Below, piece by piece: positions 1 to 10,609 of a stretch of DNA of 64,000 nucleotides (position 1 is the stretch's first letter; each line of letters begins with the position of its first letter). The DNA lies in contig CAUYUJ010012836.1 in assembly GCA_963575745.1 (NCBI GenBank), positions 259,906 through 323,905 of the forward strand, given 5' to 3'. Position numbers and translations under genes: made by a program. The notes under the pieces were generated by a model. The model was not told the DNA's origin. It saw only the letters and a program-made list of their open reading frames with translations, and searched no databases. Source of the DNA: Prorocentrum cordatum (taxonomy: Eukaryota; Sar; Dinophyceae; Prorocentrales; Prorocentraceae).

Positions 1-7
1 TATACCT

Positions 8-1732
8 GTGGAGCGAAGATCGGGCACTTCATCCATGGGCGGGTCGGTCCGCAGACGGGTCGCCAGAGGGGCTGCTTGGCGCGAGTGGTACAACGACGCG
101 GTATCCACTCTCAACGACATGTACCACTGCGACCCGAACGATGTGATCGGCCCGCCCCCTGGTCTTCCTCCACGCGCTCGTAGTGACGATGAGGAGTATC
201 TTGCTCAACAGTATCGCGATTTTGAACTACCTCCTGGATATTCTGAATCTCCCCAGAGATGCGAGGCAGCCCTCGCAGAGTTGCTCGCATCGGCGCCTGG
301 GTACTCTGGAGAGTCTCGGGTAAGACCCTACAACAAGGAGCTCGTCTCCTGGCCGAAGCAGATGGCGCCCGTCCCGACGGCCGACCTCGTGTCTGAAGCT
401 GATCGTTCTGTGTTGTCAGGGTGGAGGCATCAAATGCTACGTGACCCTGCTGATGCAGCTGCTCTCAGGAAGGACTCGGGACTGGGGTCGCCCTATGTGG
501 ATCCACGCCTTCGGTGTCGGCCTCGGGAGTATGCTGATTTTCTGCTACGCCTGGACCAGGCTGGCATGCTTGAGTGGGAGGTCGCCGATCGTCAGGCTAC
601 CTTTTCTATTGGCTTTTTCTTCGTCGAGAAGTCCAACGGCGTCAACCTGCGGCTCGTCTTCGACACGCGGGTGGCCAACATGTCCTTCTCGGCCCCTCCT
701 TCTACGAGATTGCCGACTCCGTCGGCATGGAGCGCTCTCGAGGCCGACCGCGACTTCTACGTGGCCCAGGGGGACATTCAGTGCGCATGTTACCATATGA
801 AGCTACCGCCACATCTGCATCGATATTTTTCTCTGCCCGTCGTCCCGAATCGGTACTTGGGCTTCAAGCGGCTCAGCGGCGTGGACATCGGGACGGACGC
901 CTTTCTGCAGCCGTTCGTCTCCGTCATGCCGATGGGCTGGTCATGGGCCCTCCACTTCTGCCAGTCCGCCCTGACCGCGGCGATCCTCGACTCGGGAATC
1001 GACGAGAGCTCCATGCTGGTGGGCGGCGCTGCCATCCCTCCGTTGCGGAAGGACTCCGACGTCATCGGCGCGGGCTACGTAGACAACTTTGCCACCGTGT
1101 CCCTTGACCCCGAGGTGGCCACGACGGCCTGCCAGGCCATGCGTGACGTGCTCGTGTCGAGGGGTCTGCCCGTCGACGAGTTCGCCCCCGCCGCCAAGAG
1201 CGTGGTCTTCACTGGCTTGGACATCCTCGGCGACGTCGGCATCGTCCGCTGTAAGATCGACAGGCTCTGCCGGTTGCGTCAAGCCTTGCTCGGTCTACTT
1301 AGACGTGGCTTTGCATCGCCCTTGGCCTTGTCAGCAGTAGTGGGTCACTGTACGTGGGGTATGATCACCAATAGACCCATGCTGTCGATCTTCCACTCAG
1401 TCTACCGCTTCATGGGCCTGGACTCCCGAGTGGCCGCGCCGCTGTGGCCGTCGGTCATCGCCGAGCTGCGCGCGGCGGCCGCCCTCATACCGCTATGGTG
1501 GGCCGACGTCAGAGCAGAGTGGTCGGCGACTACCTTCTGCAGCGACGCCTCCCCCTGCGGCGTCGGGGTCTGCCGCAAGGCCGTCGACCAGGAGGTTGCC
1601 GCGGCCGCTGGGCGCTTGTCCGAGAGATGGCGCTACCGGTTCTCCGACGCCGTGCACGCCCGTGCCCGCGCGCTCGGGATCGAGCCTCGCTCTGTGTTAG
1701 AAGCTACCGTGGACAAAAATTGCCTCGAATAA
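8..1732 (+). pseudogene. DIRS-like retroelement reverse transcriptase/RNase H
   Basis: 574-codon open frame, cut by the left window edge. RT-like blocks in order: FFVEKSNGVNLRLVFDTRVAN near residues 200-220 (basic-rich, substrate-binding type), GDIQCACYHMKLP near 255 (first catalytic Asp), PMGWSWALHFCQ near 310, and YVDNFA near 360 in place of YxDD. CSDASPCGVGVC near 515 looks like the start of RNase H. The frame then stops, and RNase H continues in another frame from about 1809. The order RT, RNase H, tyrosine recombinase is that of DIRS/Ngaro-type elements. I infer a decayed copy because at least four frame changes separate the domains. The element sits upstream of the chlH exons on the same strand and probably lies in a chlH intron. 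Confidence 0.8.
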
Positions 1733-1808
1733 TGCCGCCTCAGTCCGAAGCCTCCTAAGATCCCCGGGGGGCCCTCCGTCTACGGCATCATCGTTACATC
1801 AACCAGCT

Positions 1809-3203
1809 GACGCTGCTTCTCTCGACGGCTTCGATGAGGTTCCCGACTCGATCACGGCTTCCGACGGCTGGGCCACGATACACAGTTCGCGTCATTCAAG
1901 GTTCGGCTTGGACATTATGCGATACGAGGCGGAGGCTCTCGGGTTTGCGCTGCGACACTCGGCTCGGTCTGGACGGCTTCGTCATCATCGCATCTTGTTC
2001 ACCGTTGACAATTTGGCTCTAGCTCTTGCCGCTGGCAAGGGCCGTTCTGGCGCCCGAGGCCTCCGCGACCCTCTACGCCGACTACGCGCCCTGTCGGCGG
2101 CCACGGGCATCCGCCACGCCATTCGGTGGATCCCCAGTGAGAGCAATGCCGCTGACTCGCCGTCCAGGACTGGCTTCTTCGTCGGGCCGACCTTCGAGGA
2201 GCACCAGGCGCTTGCATCCCGAACTTCGAAGGCAGCGGACCACGACGCTGGCGGAGCAGAGGACCAGGGCCCATCCTGGGCCCGTGCTGCTCGCCCGAGT
2301 GGCCCTGTCGGAGCTGGAGACGGCCGCCGCGTCGGACACGACCATGGCCAACTACTGGGATGCCGCCAAGAAGTTCGAGGAGCGGTGCCGCTGGGCGTCC
2401 CAGACGTTCGCCACGACGGAGGAGGTCGGTGTCATCCTAGTTACCTACTTCGTGAACCTCTTTCTGGACGGCTTCGACAGTGCCACGGGCCGGGTACTCA
2501 TGCCCGCTCTGAAGCACTACCTGCCCGCGATCCTTGCTGGCAGGACCCCGTGCCCACGGGCGGCTCGCGCCTTGACAGGCTGGCGGAAGCTCGTTTCCCA
2601 CTGATGCGACTCCGTCTACCTCGGGCGGCGATGGCATCCATCGTGGGCGTCCCGATAGCGTGGAAGCTCTTCGGCGTGACTGCGTGCATCAGGCTGATGT
2701 TCGACACCTACCTGAGGCCAAGCGAGGCCCACCGCCTCACGGCGGGGAGCGTGATACGACCTCGACCCGTGCACGACGAGGGCCCGACCGACGGCCTTTG
2801 GACCTTCGCCCCCGACGCGGTGCGGAGCATGTTCCGTCGAGCAGCAGCCGCCCTCGGTCTGGAGATCGAGTTGATTCTCTACTCGCTTCGTCATGGGGGT
2901 GCGTCCGACGACCTGCTGTCGCTCAGGCGCACGACGAACGAGGTCAAGGACCGCGGCCGCTGGAGGACGGACCAGATCCCTCTCCGCTTCGCCAAGCGGG
3001 CCCGCATGCAGCAGCGGATCGCCAGCCTAGGCCAGATCATCGTCGAGTTCAACGAGCAGGTGGACTGGCAGATGAACGACCTCATCCTCCAGACCACGGC
3101 CTCGGGCGTCTTCCCACGGCTGGCGCCGCTGGCAGTGACGCCGACGCCGCCTGCTGTCAGGCTGCCGCCCCCACCGATCACAGCACGGTGGGCATTCGCC
3201 TGA
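1809..3203 (+). pseudogene. DIRS-like element: RNase H end and tyrosine recombinase
   Basis: Same-strand continuation. RNase H-like text (GLDIMRYEAEALGF, FTVDNLALAL, WIPSESNAADSPSR) is read in the third frame up to about 2270. The recombinase N-terminal part (SDTTMANYWDAAKKFEERC) is in another frame up to the stop at 2604. The catalytic part returns to the third frame: TYLRPSEAHRL (box I Arg), YSLRHGGASDD (box II) and DRGRWRTD. The expected nucleophile tyrosine (RYxK in relatives as I remember them) reads RFAK, with codon TTC at 2988-2990. The protein would be inactive even without the frameshifts. It would have joined element DNA to the genome by site-specific recombination. Confidence 0.75.
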
Positions 3204-3254
3204 CGCGCCTGTGGCGCGCTGCCAGGCGGGCTTCTACGAGAAGCAGGCGCTGCC

Positions 3255-3970
3255 CTGCGCTGGTGCTCGGCTGTGACGGAGGGGCGGCCCGCGCCCTGTA
3301 GCAGATGGGCTTCGGCGTCGTGCACCTCGACACGAGTCGCCACGCAGGTGACGACATCACCGATCCCGCAGTGATGCGGCGCGTTTTAGGCTGGATTCGT
3401 TCTAACTGCATCTCGTGCGTGTGGGTGGAACCCGACACCGCCACCTGCTTTCGCCATTCGCCTGCTGCGCGTTCCAAGCTGCATCCTCGCGGCCTCCCGA
3501 CCTTGACCAACTTTAAAGCTCGATCTGTTTGCATCGCCAACCTTTTCCAGGATCAGTACCTGCACGTCCTGCCTGAATGCTGTGGTAAGAAAGTGCCCGC
3601 CATATTGTGCCACCCCGGCGCGTCTTTTATATGGGATGGCCGTGCGTGCACCTCTCTTGTGAGCCAGAGTTCTTCTTCGACATTTTTCGACTCCTGCATG
3701 TACTCTGGCCGCGTCAAAAACAGATTTCGACTTGTTGGCTGGAACGTGAAAGATATTGATAGGCTATCCCTGGCCTGTTCACCTGTTGCCTCGCCGTGCC
3801 GTCGCACTCGGAAGCGACATCTCGGCGAGTTAGGCATCCCATCATTAGACCGTCAGAGGCGCAGCGCTGCGCTCCACCCTCCTGCCTGTATACTACGATG
3901 CGCATGTGAAATGATGGCCAACAGTGTCGATAGCCTCCGATACGTCTCCCGACTATCCAGGTGTGTGTGA
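3255..3970 (+). pseudogene. Methyltransferase-like 3' domain of the DIRS-like element
   Basis: Read in the second frame. The text resembles a class I SAM-dependent, Dcm-like fold. A degraded motif I region (LVLGCDGGAARAL, stop TAG at 3299-3301, then QMGFGVVHLDTSRHAGDDIT) is followed by VLGWIRSNCISCVWVEP, where a catalytic PPC would be expected but VEPDTATC is seen. GLPTLTN, FFDSCMYSG, RFRLVGW and C-x-x-x-x-C near RRTRKRHLGELG follow. The catalytic cysteine motif is therefore lost or unrecognisable. The position directly after the recombinase suggests a domain carried by the element. The fold assignment is by remembered pattern only. Confidence 0.5.
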
Positions 3971-4023
3971 GTTTTCATTCAAGTATTGCGGCTTGCAGCC
4001 AGTGTCTTGGACTAGCCATAATA

Positions 4024-4305
4024 CCTGGTGCTGGCCCCTGCGGCATCAGATTTCGTGTCCTCGCCTGGCGCCCTCTTGCACAAAAAGAATCGTCTGACCA
4101 CGGAGTCGTCCACATTATGCTGCCCGCGGCTATTTGTGGTTCTCTTTCGGGCCGCGCTTCCATTCTCAAGTCTCCCCCCCCCCATTTGTTCCCAACTCAA
4201 GAATGTGTCTTTAGCCTGGTGCTGGCCCCTGCGGCATCAGATTTCGTGTCCTCGCCTGGCGCCCTCTTGCACAAAAAGAATCGTCTGGCCACGGAGTCGT
4301 CCACA
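4024..4305. repeat. Approximately 91-bp direct duplication, 191-bp spacing
   Basis: The stretch beginning CCTGGTGCTGGCCCCTGCGG occurs at 4024-4114 and again at 4215-4305 with two or three substitutions. The second copy runs into a (TCA)n tract at about 4307-4350. Nothing coding is evident. It lies in the intron upstream of chlH exon 4584-4709. Confidence 0.85.
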
Positions 4306-4583
4306 CCATCATCATCATCATCATCATCAGCATCATCATCATCATCATCCGATCTGTCGGGGAAGCGTTCACTACCCCCCCCCCCCCCGTGGACCCCGAT
4401 TTTTGATACCCCCAGGGTCATTCCAGAGTTTCTTGGATCGCCACCTAAACCTCCGAAAAATTCTCCCGCGCCCCGTTCATAGAACGCCCAGAACCAATAG
4501 AACACCGAAAACAATGTCGTCGTAGTCGTCGTCGTCGTCCTCCTCCTCCTCCTCCTCCTCCTCCTTCGTGTCACAATTGGCAG

Positions 4584-4709
4584 GGCGGCTACGAGGGCGT
4601 GAGAGAGATCACGAAGCGCATGCGCTATACCTTCGGCTGGAGCACGACGGCTGGGGCGGTGGACAACTTCGTATATGAGGACTCGAACGAGACGTACATC
4701 GCCGACGAG
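4584..4709 (+). CDS. chlH: Magnesium chelatase subunit H, antepenultimate-block exon (C-terminal part)
   Basis: 42 codons opening [20 protein letters not shown] and including [20 protein letters not shown]. This matches the conserved C-terminal segment of ChlH/BchH (family pattern YEGVREI..R...T.GWSAT...VDNWVYEEAN.TFI.DEE). ChlH is the large porphyrin-binding subunit of the plastid Mg-chelatase, which inserts Mg2+ into protoporphyrin IX with ChlI and ChlD using ATP. The acceptor is a long CTC pyrimidine tract ending CAG|GGC at 4583/4584. Joining to the exon at 7662 without gap or overlap needs the exon to end at 4709, giving a GA donor (GAG|GAGCCT). Upstream exons lie outside the window. Confidence 0.88.
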
Positions 4710-5519
4710 GAGCCTCTGGGCTGGCGTCTTGAACAATAGGTGATGTGTGGTTCCCTGGCCCCTTGCGACCTTCGGGGCATTCCCGCATCCACCATGCTTG
4801 AGATATTCCGCGTGAACGGGGGTCAAGTTTCGCTACGTTGCTTCGACGACGTGAGGCGTTCGGATCCGTCAGCGTCGCTGGTTGGTCGCTGTAGTACCCT
4901 GGCCCAGACAAGGTGGTGCATCCATTCCCCTGCACGTCCACCTCAATTGCTCCCTCCTTAACAACCGTTGTAGACAACGCCCCCAAAGACGAGGAAGAGA
5001 AATGAGGCCCGCCGATGTCTCAACCAGACCCCCCTCCCCTCATGGATGACACTGCGCATTGTGCCTGATAGGCCTGCGCACAGCAGGCCATACGCCACCA
5101 CCTGACAGTGATCGCGCCTGACAGTGATCGCGGGGTGGCCGCGCATGATCCAGATTTTGCCGCGGGGTGCATTTTGTATTGTTCTTTGTCAGGGGTGGTA
5201 GCCTTGCACGCAGCAGGTTCTATGCTGACGCCCTGCGGCCCCTTTCAAAAAGCAATGCAAAGTGCTCGCGGGCCTCGCGAACATGACTCCAGGCTTTGCC
5301 CCAGCGTGTACTTTGTATTGTTGTTGAAAGAGATAGTATGGGGGGGGGTCCTCATGAGGTCCTCTTTGTTCCTGGTTGGCTATTGGTCGCGTGGGGAAGG
5401 GGGTGTATATGATTAGAGAACATTGCTAAACCGCTCCCCTTTCCCCGCATGGGAAGAGGGAGGGATTGGAAGAGACACCGCCCTAGACCACCTACGCCCA
5501 GAGGGCTAGTAGGATTACG

Positions 5520-6638
5520 ATACTGACGGTACTGAGATTGACGATTCTTACGATGATGATGACGACGGCGATGATGATGATGATGATGATGTTGTTGTTG
5601 ATGATGATGATGCTGGTGATGTTGATGTTGATGTTGATGCTGATACTGATGATGTTGATACTGGTGGTGATGATGAGGATGATGATGGTGATATCGTTGA
5701 TGATGGTTGTGATGATGATGCTGATGCTGATGTTGATGATGCTGCTGATGAGTATACTGATGATGATACTGATGATGATGATGATGGTGGTGATGTCAAT
5801 GATGATGCTACTGATGATTATGCTTGTGGTTGTGGTGGGAGATGATGACGACGGCGATGATGATGGCGACGCTGGTAGTGTTGAGAATGATGTTGATGAT
5901 GATGGCGGTGCTGATGGTGTTGCTGGTGACGTGATGATGACGCTAGGCAATATGTGTTTGATGTTACTCGTTAGGTTGTTGTTGATGATGATGCAGGTGA
6001 TGATGAGGATGCTGATGACGATGTTGTTTCTGATGGTGATGATGTTGTTGCTGATGATGATGATGATGATGATGGTGGTGTTGATGATGATGGTTGTGAA
6101 GGCGATGATGGTGATGATGTTTCTGATTAGTTAGATGACGCTGATGCTGTTTCTGATGATGATGGTGATGGTGATGAGGGTGTCGCCGCTGTGGCTGCTG
6201 ATGATGATGATGACGACAACGCTGATGCTGATGATGCAGATGCTGATGCTGCTGATGATGATGGTATTGATGGCGACGACGGTGATGATGATGCTGATGA
6301 TGATGTTGATGATGATGGTGGTGGTGATGCTCATGATGATCTTGATCATGCTCATGACCATGGTCATAATCTTGGTCGTTATTCTCTGATGATTATAGCG
6401 ATGGTGGTGACGATGTCGATGACGATGCTGATGCTAACGATGATGACGACGACGATGATGATCAGGATAGTGATGATAGGGATGATGATGATGGTGATGG
6501 TGATGGTGATGATGCTGATGCTGCTGATGATGATCTGATGACGATGACGATGATGGCTGCTGCTGGTGCTGCTGATGATGACGACGATGATGCTGATGCT
6601 GATGCTGTTGCTGCTAATGATGATGCTGATATTGATGC

Positions 6639-6673
<35 letters not shown>

Positions 6674-6749
6674 GTGATGGTGATGGTGATGATGATGCTG
6701 ATGATGCTGATGATGCTGGTGATGGTGATGGTGATGGTGATTATGATAG

Positions 6750-6802
<53 letters not shown>

Positions 6803-6885
6803 GTGATGGTGATGATGATGATGTTGATGATGATGATGCTGATGATGATGACGATGATGCTGATGATGATGACCAGGAGGAGTAG
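5520..6885. repeat. Degenerate GAT/GAC/GCT trinucleotide tract
   Basis: About 1.35 kb of GATGATGACGCTGAT-type triplets. All six frames stay open for long stretches, giving apparent poly-Asp/Ala, poly-Met/Leu and poly-Ile/Ser proteins on both strands. These are repeat artefacts. The tract lies wholly inside the large chlH intron. Confidence 0.95.
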
Positions 6886-7110
6886 GAGGAGCAGGAGTAG
6901 GAGGAGGAGTAGGAGGAGGAGGAGGAGGCGGAGGAGGAGGAGCAGGATTAGGAAGAAGGACGAGACGGTGGGAGAGGCGTCGGATTCGTGGTGGAGGGGG
7001 GAGAGGAGAAGGGAGGAGGGCAGGAGAGGCCAGGGTGGAAGAGGAGGAGGAGGAGGTGAAGAAGCGAAACAAAAACGGGGGAGGGAAGGAGGGGCAACAG
7101 TGTGCTGAGG
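6886..7110. repeat. GAG/GGA purine-rich tract
   Basis: Almost pure purine on the + strand (GAGGAGTAGGAGGAG type), continuing from the GAT tract inside the chlH intron. A C-rich stretch with CCCTCC/CCCCCC runs follows at about 7250-7440. Confidence 0.9.
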
Positions 7111-7519
7111 CGGGCGCACAATGAGGAGGACGATCAGTGGCAGGACGAGGAGGATGACGAGGAGTGGAGGAGTTTCGGCGCCGACCCGGGAACTGAGTGC
7201 TATGCCTTCGCCCTATCGTCGAACTGGCGGCCTTCGCCCCATCATCTGACTGGAGGCCTTCGCTCCTCGTCCCGCCCTCCTCCTTCCCTATCCTCTCCGC
7301 CCTCGTCTCCCCCCCACCCCCTTTCCACCGAGGGGGGCCTCTGCTCCCCTCCCCTCGGCCCCCGCGCCCTTCGCTCCTCCACTCCTGGTGCTTCTCCTTC
7401 TCCTGCTCGTCCCCCCTCTTCTCCTCCCTTTCCCTTGGGGCGTCGCCACGCCATGCTCTGTCATGCTACGCGTTAATCTTCAACGCCATGCTATGCCATG
7501 TATTGTTATGCCATGCTGC

Positions 7520-7625
7520 GACATCCGACTGTGCGAATAGAGAGGAGATATACGCCATGGTAAGTGATGGGAGGGAGGGGTAGGACGTCAGTCACGACGC
7601 GAGCGCACCTAGCTTGTCTCCTCCC
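7520..7625 (+). repeat. 105-bp dispersed repeat near the chlH intron 3' end
   Basis: Starts GACATCCGACTGTGCGA, contains CGCCATGGTAAG and ends in CTTGTCTCCTCC. It matches the reverse complement of 54,121-54,225 with roughly ten mismatches (about 90%). It ends about 35 bases before the splice acceptor used by the next chlH exon, so it supplies part of the pyrimidine-rich run before that acceptor. Confidence 0.85.
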
Positions 7626-7661
7626 TCTCCCCCTCTTTTTCCTGCTCCGGCCAGTGCCGAG

Positions 7662-7730
7662 GACATCAGGAACAGGATGATGGACAAGAACCCAGAGGCC
7701 CTCCGAGAGATGGTGACCACCTTCCTGGAG
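7662..7730 (+). CDS. chlH: Magnesium chelatase subunit H, internal exon
   Basis: 23 codons: DIRNRMMDKNPEALREMVTT then FLE. In ChlH this follows the DEE of the preceding exon (family pattern DEE.L.RL...NP...R..V.TFLEA). The acceptor is CCGAG|GAC at 7661/7662 and the donor GGAG|GCTCCT at 7730/7731, a GC donor. Length and phase join exactly to both neighbours: phase 0 at each end. Confidence 0.88.
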
Positions 7731-7987
7731 GCTCCTCGTCAGACCTACGGGCCTGAGGACGCACGTATGCTGCAGGGAGGGGGTGGGCGCCGTTTCTGTG
7801 AGCAATTGAGGAGAGAGAAGGAGGGAGGAGGAGGGGGGATGGATGATGGACGGTCTGGAGGGCCGGGGATGCGGAACGGATGAAAAGCCGAGCGAACGTA
7901 TCGATCCCCTGCCGTCTGCCTGCGCAACTCCCTGACCTGCGTCTGCCTGCGCCCCTCCCGCACCACTTTGCGGTCGCCACCCCGGAG
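7731..7987 (+). other. chlH intron, 257 nt, GC-AG
   Basis: Begins GCTCCT and ends CCGGAG|GCC. GGAGGC is present at both junctions as a 6-nt direct repeat. Only the split leaving AG at the 3' end fits, which forces a GC donor. Confidence 0.8.
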
Positions 7988-8044
7988 GCCAATTCCAAGG
8001 GCCACTGGGACACCGACGAGGCGAACATCGAGCGGCTGAGGGAG
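7988..8044 (+). CDS. chlH: Magnesium chelatase subunit H, internal exon
   Basis: 19 codons: ANSKGHWDTDEANIERLRE. It matches the ChlH pattern LEANGRGYWET.EENI..LR, so the splice restores FLE|ANSKGHW. Acceptor GGAG|GCC and donor GGGAG|GTCTCG, a GT donor, both phase 0. Confidence 0.88.
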
Positions 8045-8624
8045 GTCTCGGCGGCCTGGCAGCTGTGGTGTTGCACTGTGCCATCCGAGCCGTGATCCGC
8101 TCATTACGACTGTGGCCGCCAGCACATCCTTACGAGCCAGCTGCTCCGTGGGCGCACGCGCGTGCATATCCGCGTTTTGTGGTTTTCAGTTAGCATCGAC
8201 GTGCATCTCTCCTCCACGCGTGGGAAAGCAGGGCCGCGAGTCTCGTGTCACATCATACCGTTCACCGTGTGAGCTTCACGACCATGTCGGTCTGCATTCG
8301 TGGGTATTGCGCTCGTTTTGTTGTTTTTCGAGCTTTGCTTCTGCGGGAACAACGTGTGTGCCTACGGCCCGAGGAGGCCCCAGGTGAACGGCACGAAGTC
8401 AACACGAATGTAGAGTCGAGAGATCCCGAGCCGCGCTACATCCACGGGTGTGGACACCAATTTGGCGGTTTCGTGTTTTTTTTTCTTGCGTGCTATCTAT
8501 GTTTCATCCACCAGGCTTGAGCAGTCCGACGCACCGAATCAGGCTGCCACACTCAAGGGCAAGAAGTAGTCCTAAAACTTTCGAGCGTTCAGTCGTCCCG
8601 CCGTCTCTCCTTGACTCCTGGCAG
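8045..8624 (+). other. chlH intron, 580 nt, GT-AG
   Basis: Begins GTCTCGG and ends CTCCTGGCAG|GTC. AGGTCT is present at both junctions as a 6-nt direct repeat. No other gene seen inside. Confidence 0.82.
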
Positions 8625-8675
8625 GTCTACCAGGAGTGCGAGGACAGGATTGAGGGCGTGGACTTCATGGAGTAA
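8625..8675 (+). CDS. chlH: Magnesium chelatase subunit H, last exon with stop
   Basis: 16 codons, VYQECEDRIEGVDFME, then TAA at 8673-8675. It matches the extreme C-terminus of ChlH (pattern LYSEVED.IEG). It joins the previous exon as RLRE|VYQECEDRIEG without gap, fixing the end of the gene. About 330 bases follow with no gene (8676-9010). Confidence 0.88.
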   Translation, partial: VYQECEDRIEGVDFME

Positions 8676-9084
8676 GTCATCTATGAAGTGAGCTCACTTA
8701 GCCACCCACTCCAAGTGCCTCGGCTCAGCAACGGTAGTGTGCGAATATATCGAATGGCCGTCGGCCCATCCCGCCACCGAGCTTGCGCTGCGTTTCGGAA
8801 GTCCTGGATCAGTCGAGAGCGGTGGTTGACGTTCGCTCTCCAGGAGTGCGGGTGGAAGTACAGTGAGCGGCTTGAATAAGGAACGGTTGTTTTTCAAAAG
8901 GGGCTCGGTCGTTCCCTAGGGTTGCATGCATTATTTTTCGTTCCCTACGCGTGTTGTATTATTGATCGTTATTTGTGCGTTTACTCCTTGGATAAAGGGG
9001 CTTCGTTTCTTATTCATCGTTCCTTAGGTCAGGCCGATGATTGTACTCGCGATGGACGACGACGACGACGACCACGACGGGATT

Positions 9085-9690
9085 GTTGGGGTTGTGGGCC
9101 AGAGGCCTCTTGGTTGCATTGGGGTCTCTTGGGGTTGTGGGCCACAGGCCTCTGGGATGCCTCTTGGGGATCTCTTGGACGGCTCTTGAGGGCTTCGGGG
9201 GGGCTTCTTGGGACCTCTCGGGGCTTTCTTCGGAGCCTCTTGGGGGCTCCTTTCGGGCGCCTCGGGGCCCTCTGGGGAGCCCTTGGGGGCTTCCTGGAGT
9301 CTCATGGGAGACCTCTTGGAAGCCTCTTGGGCCGCTCTTTCGCAATCTTGGAGGTCTCTTTGGCCGTCTTGAGACCTCTCTGAGCTTTCTTGAGGGCCTC
9401 TTGGGCCGTCGTTGGCGCTATAAAGATGGTAAAGGCGCATATGCCCGCCATGCACGCTTTCCCAAAGAAATGTGACGATTTTGATTCCTTAGAGTCTTCT
9501 GGGGAGTCCTGCTGGAGCTCTCTTGGAACGTGTTGCGGGGCCCTTGGGCCGTCTTCAGGCCATTTCGGGCACCTTGGAAAGCTCTTGGGCCGTCTCGGAG
9601 GCCTCTCGGACCCTCCGGGGGTTGGCCCGTTTTGGGACGCTCCTGCGCGGTGTCACCGTCCCGGAGGCCCACGCGGAACACTCTGAGAGC
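9085..9690. repeat. Degenerate GGGCCTCTTGG-type repeat
   Basis: Short irregular units of the form (G)GGCCTCTTGGGGxCTCTTGG. The same sequence style recurs at about 31,745-31,875, 34,320-34,490 and 35,940-36,720. Apparent ORFs are shadows of the repeat. Confidence 0.75.
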
Positions 9691-9714
9691 GCCCGGCAGC
9701 GACCGAGAGCGTTT

Positions 9715-10010
9715 TGGAAACGGACGGACCGGTTTTTTTCAGAACGCAGCGATTTTCCCTTCTACTTCTCAGAACTGAAGGAGCCTTGGGGGCTTAGTGG
9801 GCCCTGGAAACGACAGGGCCGTTTTTCACCGGTTCCGTTTTACCGTTTCTGTTGCCGGTTCCGACGCCGTTTTTTTACTGGTTCCGTTGTCGTTGTTTTA
9901 CCGGTTCCGGCTCCAGTTTCAATCCTGGAGCCGTTTTTTTTGCCATTTCCGTTTTTTGCCGTTTCCATATTCAAGATATGTTTCTCGGAAACGGTGAACA
10001 AAACGGGCCG
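9715..10010. repeat. T-rich CCGTTTTTACCGGTTCCG-type repeat
   Basis: Irregular alternation of TTTT runs with ACCGGTTCCG and ACCGTTTC. No coding potential seen. About 10,010-10,600 holds nothing recognisable. Confidence 0.7.
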
Positions 10011-10609
10011 TTTCCGAGGCCCTCTAAGTTTGGTGCGCCTCACCACCTGCTGAAGGCACGGTGGCGGATAATTTCTTGTTAAGTCAGTGTTCCGTAGCGC
10101 CCGTGCTGCTCTCAGCTGTGCCCTGTAGCGCATCAACGCCCTATCGTCGGGGCCGCTTTTTTTTAACAATGGCAAGTTCACTTGCGTTGCCGCCCCCCGC
10201 CCCCCCGCAGCACGCTGCAAACGCAGCGGCCGGCGGGCGCGCTGCCAAGGTAGTGGTCGCCTGCCCATGTCAAAGGTGACATCACAACCATATCGGGAAG
10301 CACTTGTTTCGAGGGTGCGGGCAGTTTCGCACATGTCGTGGCTTACCTGATGTTTGAACCTGGCCCTGGACCCAGAAACGTGCCTTCGGATGTGGGTACG
10401 GAGTTTCAGCTTGCTACCGAGGTGGGATGCGCGCCCCACGTTTCAGCCGGCACTGCCTACTGCGTTTTTTTTAACGGCCGGCCCGAAAGGACCGCGCTTG
10501 CCCGCTCACGAGGCGCACTTGAAAGATACCCTACTGATTGTGTTGCTAATCCTCTTACTGTTGCTGCTGTGCACTGCCTTCGATTCCTATTGTTATTATC
10601 ATTATCCGT

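Larger units (their letters stand above)
4710..7661 (+). other. chlH intron, 2952 nt, GA-AG
   Basis: Starts GAGCCT and ends GCCGAG|GAC. The six bases CGAGGA span both junctions as a direct repeat. It contains an untranslated GC-rich stretch, a 16-bp tandem duplication near 5102-5134 (CCTGACAGTGATCGCG twice), about 1.35 kb of GAT-type repeats, a GAG tract, a C-rich tract and, near its 3' end, a 105-bp repeat also found inverted at 54,121. Confidence 0.8.

Noticed and set aside
4197-4826. 209-codon minus-strand ORF over the chlH exon
   Set aside because: Shadow of the coding strand; the plus strand has the conserved ChlH text.
5538-6885. Long Asp-, Met/Leu-, Ile- and His-rich ORFs on both strands
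   Set aside because: All come from GAT/ATC triplet repeats; every frame is open and no domain is present.
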